Part shown: positions 17,658-26,272 of the stretch, one piece after another
Position numbering within the stretch: position 1 is the stretch's first letter
Layout of the letters: each line of letters opens with the position of its first letter
Assembly: GCA_041665525.1 (NCBI GenBank)
Contig: JBAYIS010000009.1
Location: forward strand, 1 to 64,000
DNA length: 64,000 nucleotides
Reading direction: 5' to 3'
From: UBA8401 sp041665525
Lineage (GTDB): Bacteria > Bacteroidota > Ignavibacteria > UBA10030 > UBA8401
Program-made: the position numbers and the translations under genes
The notes under the pieces: generated by a model
What the model saw: only the letters and a program-made list of their open reading frames with translations
Databases searched by the model: none
What the model was told of the DNA's origin: nothing

Positions 17658-18581
17658 ATGAAAAACAGATACATCACTGCGTTATTGATGTTCGTCTGCA
17701 TGCTCGCATTCACTGCCGAAGCTGCACAGAACGACACCAAAGAACGCCGCAGTTCATCCAAAAAACAGGGATGGCTCGGTGTCGGCATTCAGGATGTGAC
17801 GCCGAAGTTTGCGCGCGACCATGAATTGAAGATCAAAGAAGGCGCGTACGTCAATGAAGTGGTAGAAGAGAGCCCTGCAGACTCCGCTGGTTTGAAAGAA
17901 GAAGATGTCATTGTTGAATTCAACGGGAAGAAAATCGAAGCGGCGGAAGATCTGACAGAGGCGGTGACCGGAACAAAACCAGGCACGAAAGCCACAGTGA
18001 AGATCAACCGGAACGGCGAAAACAAATCACTCACCGTCATCGTCGGAAAAAACAGGATGCGCATGCCGTTTGCCTTCGCTGCTCCGCGTGCTGCACGTGT
18101 GCTCGTCAATATGTCGGAGAGAGATATTGAAGGGATGGAACTAATGGACCTTCCCAAGCAGCTCGGCGAGTATTTTGAAGTGCCCGGCGGCAAAGGTGTT
18201 TTAGTGACCGAAGTGGAAAAGGATGAAAATGCTGCAAAATCAGGGATGAAAGCAGGTGATATCATCATAAAGATCGGCGATGAAACGATCAATAATATCG
18301 GCGATATTCACGATGCTCTTTCCGATCTGGAAGAAGGAGATAAAGTGAATGTGGAACTGATCCGCAAAGGGAAAAAGAACACCGTGTCACTGGAGATTTC
18401 CGATGAGCGGGATGATGATGAGTATTACTGGCAGGGACACATGCCGGGGAATTTTAATTTCCATTTTGAGCCGCAAATGGAAAAGCTGCAAAAAGAACTG
18501 GAACTGAGGATGCAAGAACTTCCCCGCAAACACAAAGAACTGCGGCGAGTCGAATCTACTCTTCCGGGTAAGGAGATATAA
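17658..18581 (+). CDS. secreted double-PDZ protein
   Basis: Protein of 307 residues with a signal peptide (LLMFVCMLAFTAEA). Two PDZ domains are visible. PDZ1 spans about 36-117 (GWLGVGIQDV, SPADSAGLKEEDVIVEFNG). PDZ2 spans about 160-245 (GKGVLVTEVEKDENAAKSGMKAGDIIIKIG). No trypsin-like protease domain is present, so it is not a full DegP/HtrA; it may bind unfolded or C-terminal peptides in the periplasm. The C-terminal tail is a charged helix rich in E, Q and K. The ribosome site aggaggttcc lies directly before the ATG. A strong terminator follows at 18805..18833. Confidence 0.85.
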   Translation: MKNRYITALLMFVCMLAFTAEAAQNDTKERRSSSKKQGWLGVGIQDVTPKFARDHELKIKEGAYVNEVVEESPADSAGLKEEDVIVEFNGKKIEAAEDLTEAVTGTKPGTKATVKINRNGENKSLTVIVGKNRMRMPFAFAAPRAARVLVNMSERDIEGMELMDLPKQLGEYFEVPGGKGVLVTEVEKDENAAKSGMKAGDIIIKIGDETINNIGDIHDALSDLEEGDKVNVELIRKGKKNTVSLEISDERDDDEYYWQGHMPGNFNFHFEPQMEKLQKELELRMQELPRKHKELRRVESTLPGKEI

Positions 18582-18611
18582 TCAGAGACTACTGAAATAT
18601 TATTTTTTCAT

Positions 18612-18724
18612 GGTCATTTCGAGTCCCGCCATAATGTGTAATCAAGTGCGGGACGAGAAATCTCAGACATAAATTTTAGCAAAAAACGAGATTCTCCCAA
18701 AGTGGCCCCGTTAGGGAATGAAAT
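18612..18724. repeat. dispersed palindromic repeat copy
   Basis: Runs from ggtcatttcgagtcccgcc to agggaatgaaatc with inner gagaaatctc and gagattctcc. It lies between the PDZ gene stop and its terminator. Confidence 0.7.
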
Positions 18725-18804
18725 CAATTTGGGACTTTTTAGAGGTCTCAATCATATTATGAGGTTTTTTGGAATGAGGAATAAGGAGCCCGGGCAGATT
18801 GGAT

Positions 18805-18833
18805 AACGGCGGCGAAAGCCGCCGTTTCTTTTT
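18805..18833 (+). terminator. rho-independent terminator after the PDZ gene
   Basis: A perfect 9-bp stem aacggcggc / gccgccgtt with a gaaa loop is followed by tttcttttt. It is oriented for the plus strand and lies just before the convergent T9SS cargo gene. Confidence 0.85.
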
Positions 18834-18836
18834 AGG

Positions 18837-19469
18837 TTATTTCAGCAGCAATAATTTCTTCCGGTAATGCTCCATCTCCCCTTGTTGGTTCTGAAAGGAT
18901 AATTGATAAAGATACATTCCGCTTGCCATTCCTCCGGCATTCCAGTTTTGTTGGTAATATCCCGCTTCTTTTATCCCTTCATCCAGTGTAGCGACTTCTT
19001 TTCCGAGAATATCAAACACTTTAAGAGAGACAGTGCTGCTCACCGGCAGTTGATAACTTATCGTCGTTGCAGGATTGAACGGATTGGGATAGTTCTGAAA
19101 CAGCTCATACCGCTCGGGAGCGGCGACTTGTATCGCAATATCTTTTGTCCACTGTTCTCCGCTTTCGGACGAGATAACAACATGGAGTTTTTCTACTTTT
19201 CCAACAGGTGCGGTTTTGTTGACGGAAAAAACAAATTGCACATGTTTTGATTCTCCGGATTGAAGATCCACCATATCATCGCTGCTTTTCGAAACAGTTA
19301 ACCAATCCGGCAGTTTCACCAGTGCGATAGATAGTTTCCCTGCATTCAAAGCGGCAACATTGGTCACAGAAAGTTCAATCGTATTGTTTTGGGAAGCAAA
19401 CGGGATCAAATGTTGAGAGAAGCCCATTACCGAAAAACAGACCATCATCATGAATAATTTCATCGTCAT
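18837..19469 (-). CDS. small secreted protein with T9SS sorting tail
   Basis: Protein of 210 residues. It has an N-terminal signal peptide (LFMMMVCFSVMGFSQ) and a short Ig-like middle part. Residues about 130-210 are a type A T9SS sorting domain with FQNYPNPFNPATTISYQLP, VFDILGKEVATL and SGMYLYQL. It is expected to be passed through the type IX system and anchored or released at the surface. The body is short, so it may be little more than a surface adaptor. Its ATG overlaps the stop of the gene upstream by four bases, which couples it to the peptidase unit at 19466..22682. Confidence 0.85.
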   Translation of the reverse strand: MTMKLFMMMVCFSVMGFSQHLIPFASQNNTIELSVTNVAALNAGKLSIALVKLPDWLTVSKSSDDMVDLQSGESKHVQFVFSVNKTAPVGKVEKLHVVISSESGEQWTKDIAIQVAAPERYELFQNYPNPFNPATTISYQLPVSSTVSLKVFDILGKEVATLDEGIKEAGYYQQNWNAGGMASGMYLYQLSFQNQQGEMEHYRKKLLLLK

Positions 19470-20398
19470 TTCCCTCCCAGCTTTTCCAGTAAATACTCTG
19501 CATTGTATTTCAGCAACGCATACGCTTCGCTTGAAAGATGCTTATCTTTTTGAGCTTCTACTTCGTTGATAAATGATTGGACAATGTTTGCAGCAGCATT
19601 CGTGTTACCTTTCTCCAACTGTTTTTTGGCATTCTCCAGTTTTTGATCCATGCTGTTCATTATGCCATCATTATCGATCCAACCGAGTGCGCGGGATTGG
19701 TGTTTGTAGGAGATGAGGGAGTCAATAAATAATATTGGTGGAAATGCTCTCGGTGGCATTTTCGGACCAATTGTCTTCCGATAAACATTGTCGTTCGGAT
19801 AGGATCTCAATCGCAACAATTGAATTCTGATATCAGAAGCAATAGTATCTTTGTTATTTGGACCTCCAGCAGGCCAGGACCACGTGCGTGTTTTGGCCTG
19901 ACTATAGGAATCCATAAACGATGGTAATCCATCACTTGTTATAATGCAACTATCAACATACCAAGTTGATTCGAGCCCCTGGTCACCTCGCCACACCCAG
20001 CTGTAGACTGTTTTTGGATTATCGATAATAGAATAATCTACTATTTGACGACCTCGATTTCTCCAGCTTGAAAGAGGCGTTCTGCTTTCAATCCATACTG
20101 CTGAGTCATAATGCAAAGAGAATTCCCTTAAATTCTGAACAGCGGAGTTACCATTGGTAATTTTATATCGATACAAGTATTTTCCATCTACAGTTGAAGA
20201 AACAAAACAATTAATTATTGGATTGATCTTGGTTGGTGGTTCATAGATTAAATGCACAACAGTATCTTGACCAATTTCTGTCTCCCCAAGATATTTTATT
20301 AAATAATTATCTGTACCACTGTCAAAATATAGTGTATCAGTTTGGGCAGAGGCAATGTAAAAAATGAAACATGGTACTACCCACATGGCATATCGCAT
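19466..20398 (-). CDS. secreted protein with FIMAH-like C-terminal domain
   Basis: Protein of 310 residues that I do not recognise over most of its length. The start at 20398 is chosen because ggagaatcct lies before it and it opens directly on a signal peptide (MRYAMWVVPCFIFYIASAQ). An upstream start would overlap the preceding gene. The middle is strand-rich with many aromatic residues. The C-terminal 55 residues (LENAKKQLEKG ... INEVEAQ ... AYALLKYNAEYLLEKL) resemble a FIMAH/FIVAR-type three-helix module. It lies between the LAS-type peptidase and the small T9SS cargo, in an AT-rich unit. Confidence 0.6.
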   Translation of the reverse strand: MRYAMWVVPCFIFYIASAQTDTLYFDSGTDNYLIKYLGETEIGQDTVVHLIYEPPTKINPIINCFVSSTVDGKYLYRYKITNGNSAVQNLREFSLHYDSAVWIESRTPLSSWRNRGRQIVDYSIIDNPKTVYSWVWRGDQGLESTWYVDSCIITSDGLPSFMDSYSQAKTRTWSWPAGGPNNKDTIASDIRIQLLRLRSYPNDNVYRKTIGPKMPPRAFPPILFIDSLISYKHQSRALGWIDNDGIMNSMDQKLENAKKQLEKGNTNAAANIVQSFINEVEAQKDKHLSSEAYALLKYNAEYLLEKLGGK

Positions 20399-20411
20399 AG
20401 GATTCTCCAAA

Positions 20412-22682
20412 TCAATAACGTTGAAAATATAAATGATAGTGTTCGCGTCCAATTACTCCCGGCCACTCCAGATCTGCTTCTACAACGTTGTTGTCTTGAC
20501 AAATTTCTTCAAATGCTGTGTTTGTATAATCAAATTCCCCATTGCCATTAAAATCCATAGTTATCGGCTCACCTCTATCATACTGTCCATTATGGTTTAT
20601 GTCTCTATATGTATCATCATCTGGAATAGACCTACTTCGAATGTCAACATCTGTTCCTCTTCTATGATATTTATGATCGGTATTTCCATTCCATTGCCCA
20701 AATATATCGAATCTGCCACCATATGGTAAACTCATATCGTTAATTTTTAACACGCTTTCACTAGGAAATTGTTGACGATATTCGGCCGCAATACGTTGAA
20801 CATAAGTACTGACATCTTGAGTTGAAAAATGATTATGGTTGGCATTATGTTCAGGCCTACCACCAATTAGATCCAAATCTTCTCCATCAGTAAGTACCGA
20901 CAAACTTGGCACTTTCTCTGCAAGACTTAATGTATCCCACAATAAATGTTTTTTGTTTGATTGCATGGTTTCAATTTTCAAACGAATTCTATCTCCAAAA
21001 ATTGAAGAGACATAATCGAATAATTCCCTACCATCAACCTGAGTTTTTCCATTATATGGTCTGTCATAATTCATACGGTCTCTTCGGAGGATAAAATATC
21101 CATAATTACTTCTTTTTTGTAATTGTGTATTTTCAGGTCTGCGAGCAAAAGCGGTAGGCACATGATCATGTCCGCCTGTTCCGTCAATATAATCAGTTGT
21201 TAATTTAAAAGAGTGATTTGACACTGCAGCTTTATTTCTGGTTAATTTTACTATAAAATATTTCTTATTTTCTTCCGTCGCTAATGGTGCGATTGCTGCG
21301 CCAATCAAATTCCTGGGAATAACTTCCCTAACACCATCCATGACTATTTTCAACGACTGTTCTACTACAGGTATTTCTTTCTCTCCTTTTCTCGTGACAT
21401 CACGCTCCAATTCAACTTGAACTTTGCAAAGAAGAGGATCATTTGGATTTTTCTTTACCGCAGAAAATTGTATCAGTCCGGTGTTCGCATCACCATAAGG
21501 AATATGGTTTAACTCAACCGGCGATGTTTTTAACGTATCACCATGTTTATCAATAAATGTACCGTATTCAGCATTAGTGGTAAGTGATAATTTCAACTGC
21601 TCGTCGGCACCGAATTCAATGTCCTGATTTTCTGCGTTTTTTGCCTGCACTTTTATTGCACCAGATTCAGTAAATGCAACAGTATCTTTCTCCATAGTCA
21701 CTTCAAAGTGATCCACAAGGGATTGTGCAGGTTGCACGATTACTTCAGTCGTTCCAGTCACCTCTGGAATTGTCTGCACATTTGCCTCAATTGTACATGC
21801 TATCGTAGCTGTCGGATTTTTTCTGACTGCGGCAAAATATACTTTCCCAGCATTCACGTCACCAAATGGAACCGTCAGCTCTGGATGTTCTGTCTTGATC
21901 GTATCGTTATTATAGATAAAGGTACCATACTCATCGTTCTGTGGTATGGTGAATGTGATAGGTGCATCTGAAGGGAGGGGAAATAGGAATCCATTTTTAC
22001 CAACAGGGTATATATTGAGTGCGGTTGTTTCAGTATATTTTACTTCCTGCAGATCACTTTCTACTGACAACCAATCGAGCCACATATTCACAGAGACTGA
22101 TACTTGAAAATCCCAAACACCCAATGCCCAGCAACTTGGTGGATTGCAATCTGCGCGATCATACCACCAACCGTTTAGCCATTGAAAAACACCATAAGTT
22201 CCCTCCGCCCCTGCTGTAATTCGCATTCCGGATGATTCATACTTCCAAAACCATTGCTGAAGAGGTCGCTTAGTAAGTCCGAATGTGACCGGCGTTCCCT
22301 CTTGAAAGGGACCATATAAAAATGTTTGACCACTATGACTATAGATATCTGAAATTACATTTTCATTGACGAACAAGTCCACGACATTAAGTCCACGGCG
22401 AGAATCATATGTCCTTCCAACTTTAACGGCAATATAACTGTTGGCCGGCATAAGAATTTCATTTTCCCGAAGTGCTTTCGTCGTGGAGGCTTGTGCTGTA
22501 TCAAATGCTATACGCTTCGGAATAATTTCGATGGAATCTTTGATGATAATTTGCGCAGTGAGAATTTGGAAAGTAAATCCTACTAGGAAAGAAATGCCAC
22601 AATAGAATGTTGTGGTTGTTCCCCATTTTTGATAGAGATGATCCCGTTTGTATTGCAGTAAATCAAACAATCGTGTCAGCAT
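20412..22682 (-). CDS. large secreted LAS-type (M15/M74-like) peptidase
   Basis: Protein of 756 residues with an N-terminal hydrophobic segment at about 25-44. Two related modules of about 60 residues stand at 241-303 and 362-426, each with EYGTFI...T(I/L)KT...(V/I)P(F/Y)GD(V/A)N(A/T)G. The C-terminal domain shows the zinc motif of LAS peptidases: H673-x-x-G676-x-x-x-D680 and a final H748-x-H750. Between them are two EF-hand/dockerin-like loops (DINHNGQYDRGE, DFNGNGEFDYTN). It may cut peptidoglycan cross-links or peptides outside the cell. The gene is AT-richer than its surroundings, and ggggacagttgcg precedes the ATG. Confidence 0.65.
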   Translation of the reverse strand: MLTRLFDLLQYKRDHLYQKWGTTTTFYCGISFLVGFTFQILTAQIIIKDSIEIIPKRIAFDTAQASTTKALRENEILMPANSYIAVKVGRTYDSRRGLNVVDLFVNENVISDIYSHSGQTFLYGPFQEGTPVTFGLTKRPLQQWFWKYESSGMRITAGAEGTYGVFQWLNGWWYDRADCNPPSCWALGVWDFQVSVSVNMWLDWLSVESDLQEVKYTETTALNIYPVGKNGFLFPLPSDAPITFTIPQNDEYGTFIYNNDTIKTEHPELTVPFGDVNAGKVYFAAVRKNPTATIACTIEANVQTIPEVTGTTEVIVQPAQSLVDHFEVTMEKDTVAFTESGAIKVQAKNAENQDIEFGADEQLKLSLTTNAEYGTFIDKHGDTLKTSPVELNHIPYGDANTGLIQFSAVKKNPNDPLLCKVQVELERDVTRKGEKEIPVVEQSLKIVMDGVREVIPRNLIGAAIAPLATEENKKYFIVKLTRNKAAVSNHSFKLTTDYIDGTGGHDHVPTAFARRPENTQLQKRSNYGYFILRRDRMNYDRPYNGKTQVDGRELFDYVSSIFGDRIRLKIETMQSNKKHLLWDTLSLAEKVPSLSVLTDGEDLDLIGGRPEHNANHNHFSTQDVSTYVQRIAAEYRQQFPSESVLKINDMSLPYGGRFDIFGQWNGNTDHKYHRRGTDVDIRSRSIPDDDTYRDINHNGQYDRGEPITMDFNGNGEFDYTNTAFEEICQDNNVVEADLEWPGVIGREHYHLYFQRY

Positions 22683-22884
22683 CGCAACTGTCCCCTATGT
22701 AGGAAAATTTTATAACCAATGTTTGAACAGTTCGACTATACCGTTATTAAATCGGTAACACAATCACGTAAACGCGTGATGGCAAATAATACCCAATGTA
22801 TTGACTTGCTATTGAAGTAAATACTTTTGATCGAACCTCCCGATTTTCTTTTCGTTCCTATACTCCCAGATTGTGTAAAACCCG

Positions 22885-23022
22885 TCATTCTGAACTTGTC
22901 ACGCTCTTTAGATTCTGCTTTAGTAAAAGTAGATCAAAATTAAAGATGCTGAAATGCCGCTTTACGGCATCCCGTACAGCGAGAAAAGTTCAATGGCTTA
23001 GCCATCACATTGTGACATGACG
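22885..23022. repeat. dispersed repeat copy, GTCATTCTGAAC type
   Basis: Runs from gtcattctgaacttgtc to gtgacatgacg with inner ttagattctg and agatgctgaaa. It is a variant of the same repeat class, with different core sequence from the gtcatttcga copies. Confidence 0.45.
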
Positions 23023-23178
23023 AATTTACTTTTTGCACAACTGATAGTTTGGAACAAGAGATTGAAAGACCATAGTATAGTACAATCATTAAAGCGATCA
23101 CGGTATCATGTAAATGCGGAATATACAATATTGACGAAGATAGGACATGCTAGAACCCATCTCAAAAACAAAAACGCT

Positions 23179-23321
23179 GTCATTGCCCCAAAGGGGTCAC
23201 TTCGTGACGAGCCGTTTTTTTTGGCGAAGTCCCGCTGTACGGGACTCCGTACAGCGGAGCAATCTAATAGCTTTAGAAAGATTGCTTCGTCGTCCCGAAA
23301 GACAGGACTCCTCGCAATGAC
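23179..23321. repeat. dispersed palindromic repeat copy
   Basis: Starts gtcattgccccaaagg and ends ggactcctcgcaatgac, giving inverted ends cattgc / gcaatg. Inside are cgctgtacgg / ccgtacagcg arms and gcaatcta / agattgc arms. Confidence 0.7.
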
Positions 23322-23385
23322 CTGTTATTGTTGAGATGACTTCTAATAAAGATAAATAGTTCCAGAAGGGATGGAATGCGGAGAT

Positions 23386-24204
23386 TCAATTGACAACAAA
23401 ATTTTTAATTGCAGTACGATATGTTGTAGAACCCATTTTCGCCGGGATGTCTGAATGTCCTGCTCCCGGGACGGCAATAAAAGTTTTCGGATTGTTCGCG
23501 TTGCGGTAGAGGACCTTCCCGTTCTTCTCCATGTCGATGAACGTATCATCCATACCATGCAGAATCAACACCGGCGCATGCACTTTTTTGATCTTTTCTG
23601 CATTATCGTATTTCCCTTCCATAAAAAATGAACTTGGAAGTCCGATCAATGTGCCGCTTTGCGTCAATGCGGAAGAGGAGGCAAATGCCGCTTCCAGGAT
23701 GAACCGTTTGGGTGTAAAAACAGATGATGCAAGATGTGTTGCCGGTGCTCCGCCGAGAGAAAACCCATACACCGTTATCAAACTGTCCGGAATCTGCCGG
23801 TTGATGCGCAAATACTGATACGCTGCCGACGCATCGGAATAGATCCCCGCTTCGGACGGTTCTCCTTCGCTCATCCCGTATCCCTGATAATCATAGATAA
23901 AAACAGAAAATCCCATCTGATAAAACAGTTCCACCCGGTCCCAATAAAATTGCAGATGGTCTCTGTTTCCATGATTATACAATATCACATTCTTTTCGGT
24001 CGTGTCTGGTGACTGAATAAAATATCCGTAAATCTTCTTCCCTTGAGATATGAGTACGACTGGAGTCCGTTGCGATGCAGGAATTACTGTAGTAGAAAGA
24101 TTGTAGGAAGCCAGTTTGTCGTTGTTGAACAAAGAATTGTCCAGATCAAAACAGCCGGGGGAAATAATACCTACTGCAAAAATAATACAATATAGGATTT
24201 TCAA
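23386..24204 (-). CDS. alpha/beta-hydrolase lipoprotein
   Basis: Predicted esterase or lipase-like hydrolase with an oxyanion HG (YNHGNRDH), nucleophile elbow G-F-S-L-G-G, acid in HGMDDTF and a late GAGHSD histidine. The layout matches the BEM46/DUF1749-like group. The TTG at 24204 is preferred because it opens a lipoprotein signal (LKILYCIIFAVGIISPGC). The frame stays open to an ATG at 24354, which would add 50 residues, about 15 of them encoded by a dispersed repeat. Neither start has a clear ribosome site. The substrate is unknown. Confidence 0.78.
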   Translation of the reverse strand: MKILYCIIFAVGIISPGCFDLDNSLFNNDKLASYNLSTTVIPASQRTPVVLISQGKKIYGYFIQSPDTTEKNVILYNHGNRDHLQFYWDRVELFYQMGFSVFIYDYQGYGMSEGEPSEAGIYSDASAAYQYLRINRQIPDSLITVYGFSLGGAPATHLASSVFTPKRFILEAAFASSSALTQSGTLIGLPSSFFMEGKYDNAEKIKKVHAPVLILHGMDDTFIDMEKNGKVLYRNANNPKTFIAVPGAGHSDIPAKMGSTTYRTAIKNFVVN

Positions 24205-24227
24205 TGAAAAGAGTTGGAAAACCACAA

Positions 24228-24272
24228 CGTCATTGCGAGGAGTCCCGTCGTTCTGGACGACGAAGCAATCTG
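24228..24272. repeat. dispersed repeat half-copy at the 5' end of the hydrolase gene
   Basis: Reads cgtcattgcgaggagtcccg, then cgttctggacgacgaagcaatct. It lies directly upstream of the hydrolase start, or within its frame if the upstream ATG is used. Confidence 0.7.
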
Positions 24273-24378
24273 ATTTATCGGCAAAAGCATTTTCATGCTC
24301 TTGTACTGGAAGTGAACTCTTTCTATATATTGTGGGGAGATAATTCATCTTCATTGTTTGATAACAACATCAATCACT

Positions 24379-24540
24379 GTCAATTCGAGGAGCTCCATAT
24401 TTTTTTACGTTGCGATGAGTCCCAAAGGGATCCTCCAAAGGAGTCCTTCGGACCTTCGGGAAAATCTAGCCTTTTACTCTGAGATTTCTCATCCCGATCT
24501 GTTTTGGGAAAAGCTCCCAGCATCGGGATTCGAAATGACT
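24379..24540. repeat. dispersed palindromic repeat copy with 45-bp shared core
   Basis: Runs from gtcaattcgaggag to gggattcgaaatgac. The core from caaagggatcctccaaagga through ccttcgggaaaatct recurs near 30904 with one visible mismatch. Confidence 0.7.
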
Positions 24541-24547
24541 GAGTTTT

Positions 24548-25198
24548 TCATTTCAATCCGTACTGAAATCCAATATACAAGCCCATGTTCCCATTCCCGC
24601 CGATCGATGCAATTCCCTCGAAAATTCCGTGACGCGTATCGTGATTCATCGCCACCCATTTCGTTTCAACCTGCATGACCATGGTTCCACTAATTGGAAA
24701 ACTATATCCGGCAAACGGTGATACGAAAACCGACGCATCCGATAGTTGCACTAGATTATCAACTCCAAAGTACAGCAATGATCGTTCGTTTAAGGAATAA
24801 CTGCCGGTCAACGATGCTGCGGGGTAAACACGGATAGAATTTCCTCGGAATGCATCCCAGAAAAAATATGCTCTGCCGTTCACCGTCACATCGGGCCGAA
24901 GACCTTCTTCAGAAACGATTCGCGCCGCCGCACCCCCATCGAAACCAATATCCTTGAACAATAACGCCGTAATGTGCGCATTACCGAACAAAGTGAAATT
25001 CTGATGATATCCATATTGAGCGCCGAGGTTGAGATAAGGAACGGGAAATGCAATATCCCCGACCGGAATAATCGGTCCCCCCAGCGAAGCGGTAATTTCT
25101 GTGCTCCCTACTTCAATCGGACGAACTGGTTGAGTAACGCCGCAGGCTGCGAAAATTGTTAGGACGAAAACTGAAAGAAGAATGCGGAAATCGGTCAT
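24548..25198 (-). CDS. hypothetical beta-strand-rich lipoprotein
   Basis: Protein of 216 residues of no named family that I recognise. The signal peptide ends at the lipobox IFAAC (C19). The mature part alternates short strands ending in aromatic residues (YLNLGAQYGYHQNF, YPAASLTGSYSL, LYFGVDNLVQL, FVSPFAGYSF) and finishes LYIGFQYGLK. That fits an outer-membrane barrel-like or lipid-binding fold. The ATG at 25198 overlaps the stop of the upstream lipoprotein gene (ATGA), indicating translational coupling. Both are probably envelope proteins acting together. Confidence 0.6.
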   Translation of the reverse strand: MTDFRILLSVFVLTIFAACGVTQPVRPIEVGSTEITASLGGPIIPVGDIAFPVPYLNLGAQYGYHQNFTLFGNAHITALLFKDIGFDGGAAARIVSEEGLRPDVTVNGRAYFFWDAFRGNSIRVYPAASLTGSYSLNERSLLYFGVDNLVQLSDASVFVSPFAGYSFPISGTMVMQVETKWVAMNHDTRHGIFEGIASIGGNGNMGLYIGFQYGLK

Positions 25199-26262
25199 GG
25201 AAGTTTTACTGCAGTCCATTTCTCTTTAAAACTGATTTTCGGCCAGCCGGATTTTTCAGCTTTGGCGCTGTAACTTCCTTCACCTGTGCCGGTGGTCTTG
25301 AAATAACCGTCAAATTTCCCGGAAATGGAAAATCCATTGGTGGATTTTGAAAGTGTTGCGCTGATCGTCCCATTTGGGTTCAGAAATCCAATTAGATCGA
25401 TATCGCGCACGAGACCGACTCCTTCAAATTGAATGTCCAGTTTCCCTTCGATATCATACCGCAACGGTATGGGACTGTGAGTGATTCTGAAATTAAAATT
25501 TTTACCGAGCGTTGTTCCAAGCCAGTTCCCAACAATTTTATCTGCCTCAATCGTATACGGTTGATAATAAATTACTGTTTTTTGCCGTTCAGTGAAAAGC
25601 GCAGCATTGTTCGGATTCGTTGCGCGTGCGGTTATCAACCGGATCCCTTGATTCAATCCAATCACCGGGACGATGAACGTCCCTGCTGTAGTATAGATAA
25701 CATTGTTCGTATCAAGTCCGGAGTCCGGCTCGATCACGCGCAGGATCGCTCCCTGCTGAACATACCCCGATATCGTCGTATGATCTTCAAAAATAAGTAT
25801 CGTCTCCGGCGGATCAAGCGACAGACCGGGTGCGGTATCGACCGCACGAACATTCACAACAAGAAAATTCGAAGTCGTATTTCCGACACGGGCGTAGATC
25901 TGGGCATATCCTGGATTACGAGCGGTGATGAGTCCTTTCGAAACAGAGGCAACATCCGAATTCGTCGTGATCCATTCTGCTCCCGCCACATCCACCCCCT
26001 GAAAAACTGTATCGATCGTGCGGATTGTATAGTTAAGATCCACCATCACACCGGTGTTCCTCAATGTTTTTTCCGTGGTATTGATAATCGCACCGATGAG
26101 GGAAACTTGACGGGATTCGGCATTTGCACGAAGAAAGAGTGAATCCTGTTCCGGCTGCATTTTCAATGAAGAATATTCCACCGGGACTATTTCCGGTTCT
26201 TCGTCTAATGTGCACGCATAGAACAGTAGAGACAATAGAACAGCGATAGTAAGATTCTTCAT
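25195..26262 (-). CDS. lipoprotein with Big2-like Ig domain
   Basis: Predicted lipoprotein of 355 residues. The start at 26262 is chosen because taaggagttgatt precedes it and it opens on a signal peptide with lipobox LLFYAC (C17). Residues about 90-150 fit a bacterial Ig-like (Big2) domain: WITTNSDVASVSKGLITARNPG. A second strand-rich part follows (VIEPDSGLDTN, GTFIVPVIGLNQGIRLITARATN). The C-terminal part may form a small barrel. It precedes and overlaps the lipoprotein gene at 24548. The function is unknown. Confidence 0.6.
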   Translation of the reverse strand: MKNLTIAVLLSLLFYACTLDEEPEIVPVEYSSLKMQPEQDSLFLRANAESRQVSLIGAIINTTEKTLRNTGVMVDLNYTIRTIDTVFQGVDVAGAEWITTNSDVASVSKGLITARNPGYAQIYARVGNTTSNFLVVNVRAVDTAPGLSLDPPETILIFEDHTTISGYVQQGAILRVIEPDSGLDTNNVIYTTAGTFIVPVIGLNQGIRLITARATNPNNAALFTERQKTVIYYQPYTIEADKIVGNWLGTTLGKNFNFRITHSPIPLRYDIEGKLDIQFEGVGLVRDIDLIGFLNPNGTISATLSKSTNGFSISGKFDGYFKTTGTGEGSYSAKAEKSGWPKISFKEKWTAVKLP

Positions 26263-26272
26263 AATCAACTCC

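Larger units (their letters stand above)
22683..23385. other. gene-free stretch with two repeat copies
   Basis: About 700 bases without a supported gene. It holds two dispersed repeat copies (22885..23022 and 23179..23321) and a small palindrome near 22765 (atcacgtaaacgcgtgat). A plus-strand string at 22801..22829 (TTG, 18 bases, TACTTTTG) fits the Bacteroidetes promoter form, but no gene follows it. I see no tRNA. Confidence 0.5.

Noticed and set aside
23179..23321. Possible CRISPR or IS element
   Set aside because: There is a single long palindromic unit, no regularly spaced short repeats, no cas genes and no transposase frame.
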